In this document: piece by piece, positions 63,359 through 64,000 of the stretch
Numbering within the stretch: position 1 is the stretch's first letter
Layout of the letters: each line of letters begins with the position of its first letter
Source of the DNA: Thalassotalea euphylliae
Lineage (GTDB): Bacteria; Pseudomonadota; Gammaproteobacteria; Enterobacterales; Alteromonadaceae
Length of the DNA stretch: 64,000 nucleotides
Assembly: GCF_003390375.1 (NCBI RefSeq)
Contig: NZ_QUOT01000001.1
Span: 1,674,001-1,738,000 of the forward strand
Reading direction: 5' to 3'
Notes under the pieces: model-generated
Told to the model about the DNA's origin: nothing
Seen by the model: the letters and a program-made list of their open reading frames with translations, nothing else
Database searches by the model: none
Made by a program: the position numbers and the translations under genes

Positions 63359-64000
63359 ATGATGCACAGCCCATTTTTTTTCGACGATAAGCCGCTTCGC
63401 TTGTCACGCTTTCCCGTAAAACAAGTTAACCGCAGCCTACAAGCTTGGGACGCCACTGACGAATATTTATTGTCCCATTGCCAAGAGCAAAACCTACTGG
63501 CAGGCAACAAAACGGTGCTAGTTTTTAACGACAGTTTTGGCGCACTCGCCTGTAACCTTACTGATCATCAAATCTTTAGCGTCTGTGATTCTTATCTCGC
63601 TCAACAAGGCAGCCAATACAACCTAGAAGAAAACGAACTAAACATGAATAATGTTCAGTTGCTAAGCTCGTTAGATGAATTGCCAACACAGGTTGATGTT
63701 ATTCTTTATCGTATTCCCAAAAGCAATGCGCTGCTGAGTTACCAGTTGAGCTTGATAGCAAATACTTATCACGCTAGCACGCCAACCTTTATTGCTGGAG
63801 CAAAAGCTAAAGATATTCACAGCTCAACGCTCAAGCTATTCGAAAAGTTTTTAGGAACTACGACCACCTCATTAGCCAAGAAAAAATCTCGACTGGTCTT
63901 TGCTCAGCTTGAGAAAACTCACAACACCTTAGCACATCAAGATTGCCAATGGTCGCTAGCACACAATGATCTAGTGATGAATATTCACAATATGGCAGGG
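63359..64000 (+). CDS. rlmG: 23S rRNA (guanine-1835-N2) methyltransferase RlmG (5' part)
   Basis: 214 codons are visible before the window edge. LRLSRFPVKQVNRSLQAWDATDEYLL, VLVFNDSFGALACNLTDHQIFSVCDSYLAQQ, IPKSNALLSYQL and FIAGAKAKDIHSSTLKLFEKFLGTTTTSLAKKKSRL align with E. coli RlmG, i.e. its non-catalytic N-terminal domain and the start of the linker. The C-terminal methyltransferase domain should lie beyond the edge. ATG 63359 or ATG 63362 starts it. It methylates G1835 of 23S rRNA. Confidence 0.9.
   Translation, partial: MMHSPFFFDDKPLRLSRFPVKQVNRSLQAWDATDEYLLSHCQEQNLLAGNKTVLVFNDSFGALACNLTDHQIFSVCDSYLAQQGSQYNLEENELNMNNVQLLSSLDELPTQVDVILYRIPKSNALLSYQLSLIANTYHASTPTFIAGAKAKDIHSSTLKLFEKFLGTTTTSLAKKKSRLVFAQLEKTHNTLAHQDCQWSLAHNDLVMNIHNMAG

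Noticed and set aside
1..64000. Insertion sequence, prophage, integron or CRISPR array
   Set aside because: No transposase, integrase, cas or phage structural gene and no evenly spaced direct repeats with unique spacers were seen.

Overview
The window is chromosomal DNA of a marine, AT-leaning gammaproteobacterium of the Alteromonadales type, probably near Colwellia or Thalassotalea. This is inferred from gene families and gene order, not from a search. Supporting features are the Na+-translocating NADH dehydrogenase (nqrABCDEF with apbE and nqrM), a Na+-pumping oxaloacetate decarboxylase (oadGAB), a periplasmic nitrate reductase operon, a TRAP transporter, and enterobacteria-like blocks dsbC-recJ-prfB-lysS and recX-alaS-csrA-tRNA. 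No prophage, insertion sequence, integron or CRISPR array was seen.

Layout. 1-7.7 kb: the start of a lipoprotein haem peroxidase (cut by the window edge), then lysS, prfB (with the programmed +1 frameshift), recJ and dsbC on the minus strand, with fldB divergent. 7.9-12.2 kb: srmB, a CHMI-type tautomerase, a DoxX-like protein, a 5'-truncated eda fused end to end with a PEP-CTERM protein gene, and a SnoaL-like protein. 12.3-18.7 kb: the TIGR03545/TIGR03546 pair, yaaA, tal, a DUF3545 protein and two uncharacterised genes. 18.7-23.7 kb: an ABC-2 exporter divergent from two tiny overlapping genes around a perfect Fur box, then tmcA, which is frameshifted inside a pentanucleotide tandem repeat.

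23.9-28.7 kb: napEFDABC behind an FNR-type site. 28.9-31.4 kb: a small protein, an M20 amidohydrolase and pdxH. 31.4-34.7 kb: oadGAB, preceded by GntR-type palindromes. 34.9-36.4 kb: a minus-strand tRNA array, Ser(GCT) then three Arg(ACG), trailing into about 190-bp tandem units that carry decayed tRNA-Arg copies and terminators. 36.7-44.2 kb: an M16 peptidase, csrA, lysC, alaS and recX. 44.4-49.4 kb: a metallo-hydrolase, a haem-domain chemoreceptor, dinB and a Sel1-repeat gene interrupted by one in-frame stop. 49.5-57 kb: nqrM, apbE and nqrFEDCBA. 57.4-64 kb: fabV, a TRAP transporter (dctQ-dctM-dctP), bolA, alkB, and the start of rlmG, which runs off the end.

Taken together the genes point to sodium-based bioenergetics (Nqr and Oad), anaerobic or microaerobic nitrate respiration, iron-responsive export, and a core of translation and RNA-decay genes. 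I found no clearly new multi-gene defence or biosynthetic system. The least explained structures are the tmcA slippage site, the decaying tRNA-Arg tandem array, the Fur-controlled small-gene pair, and several intact palindromes in promoter regions.
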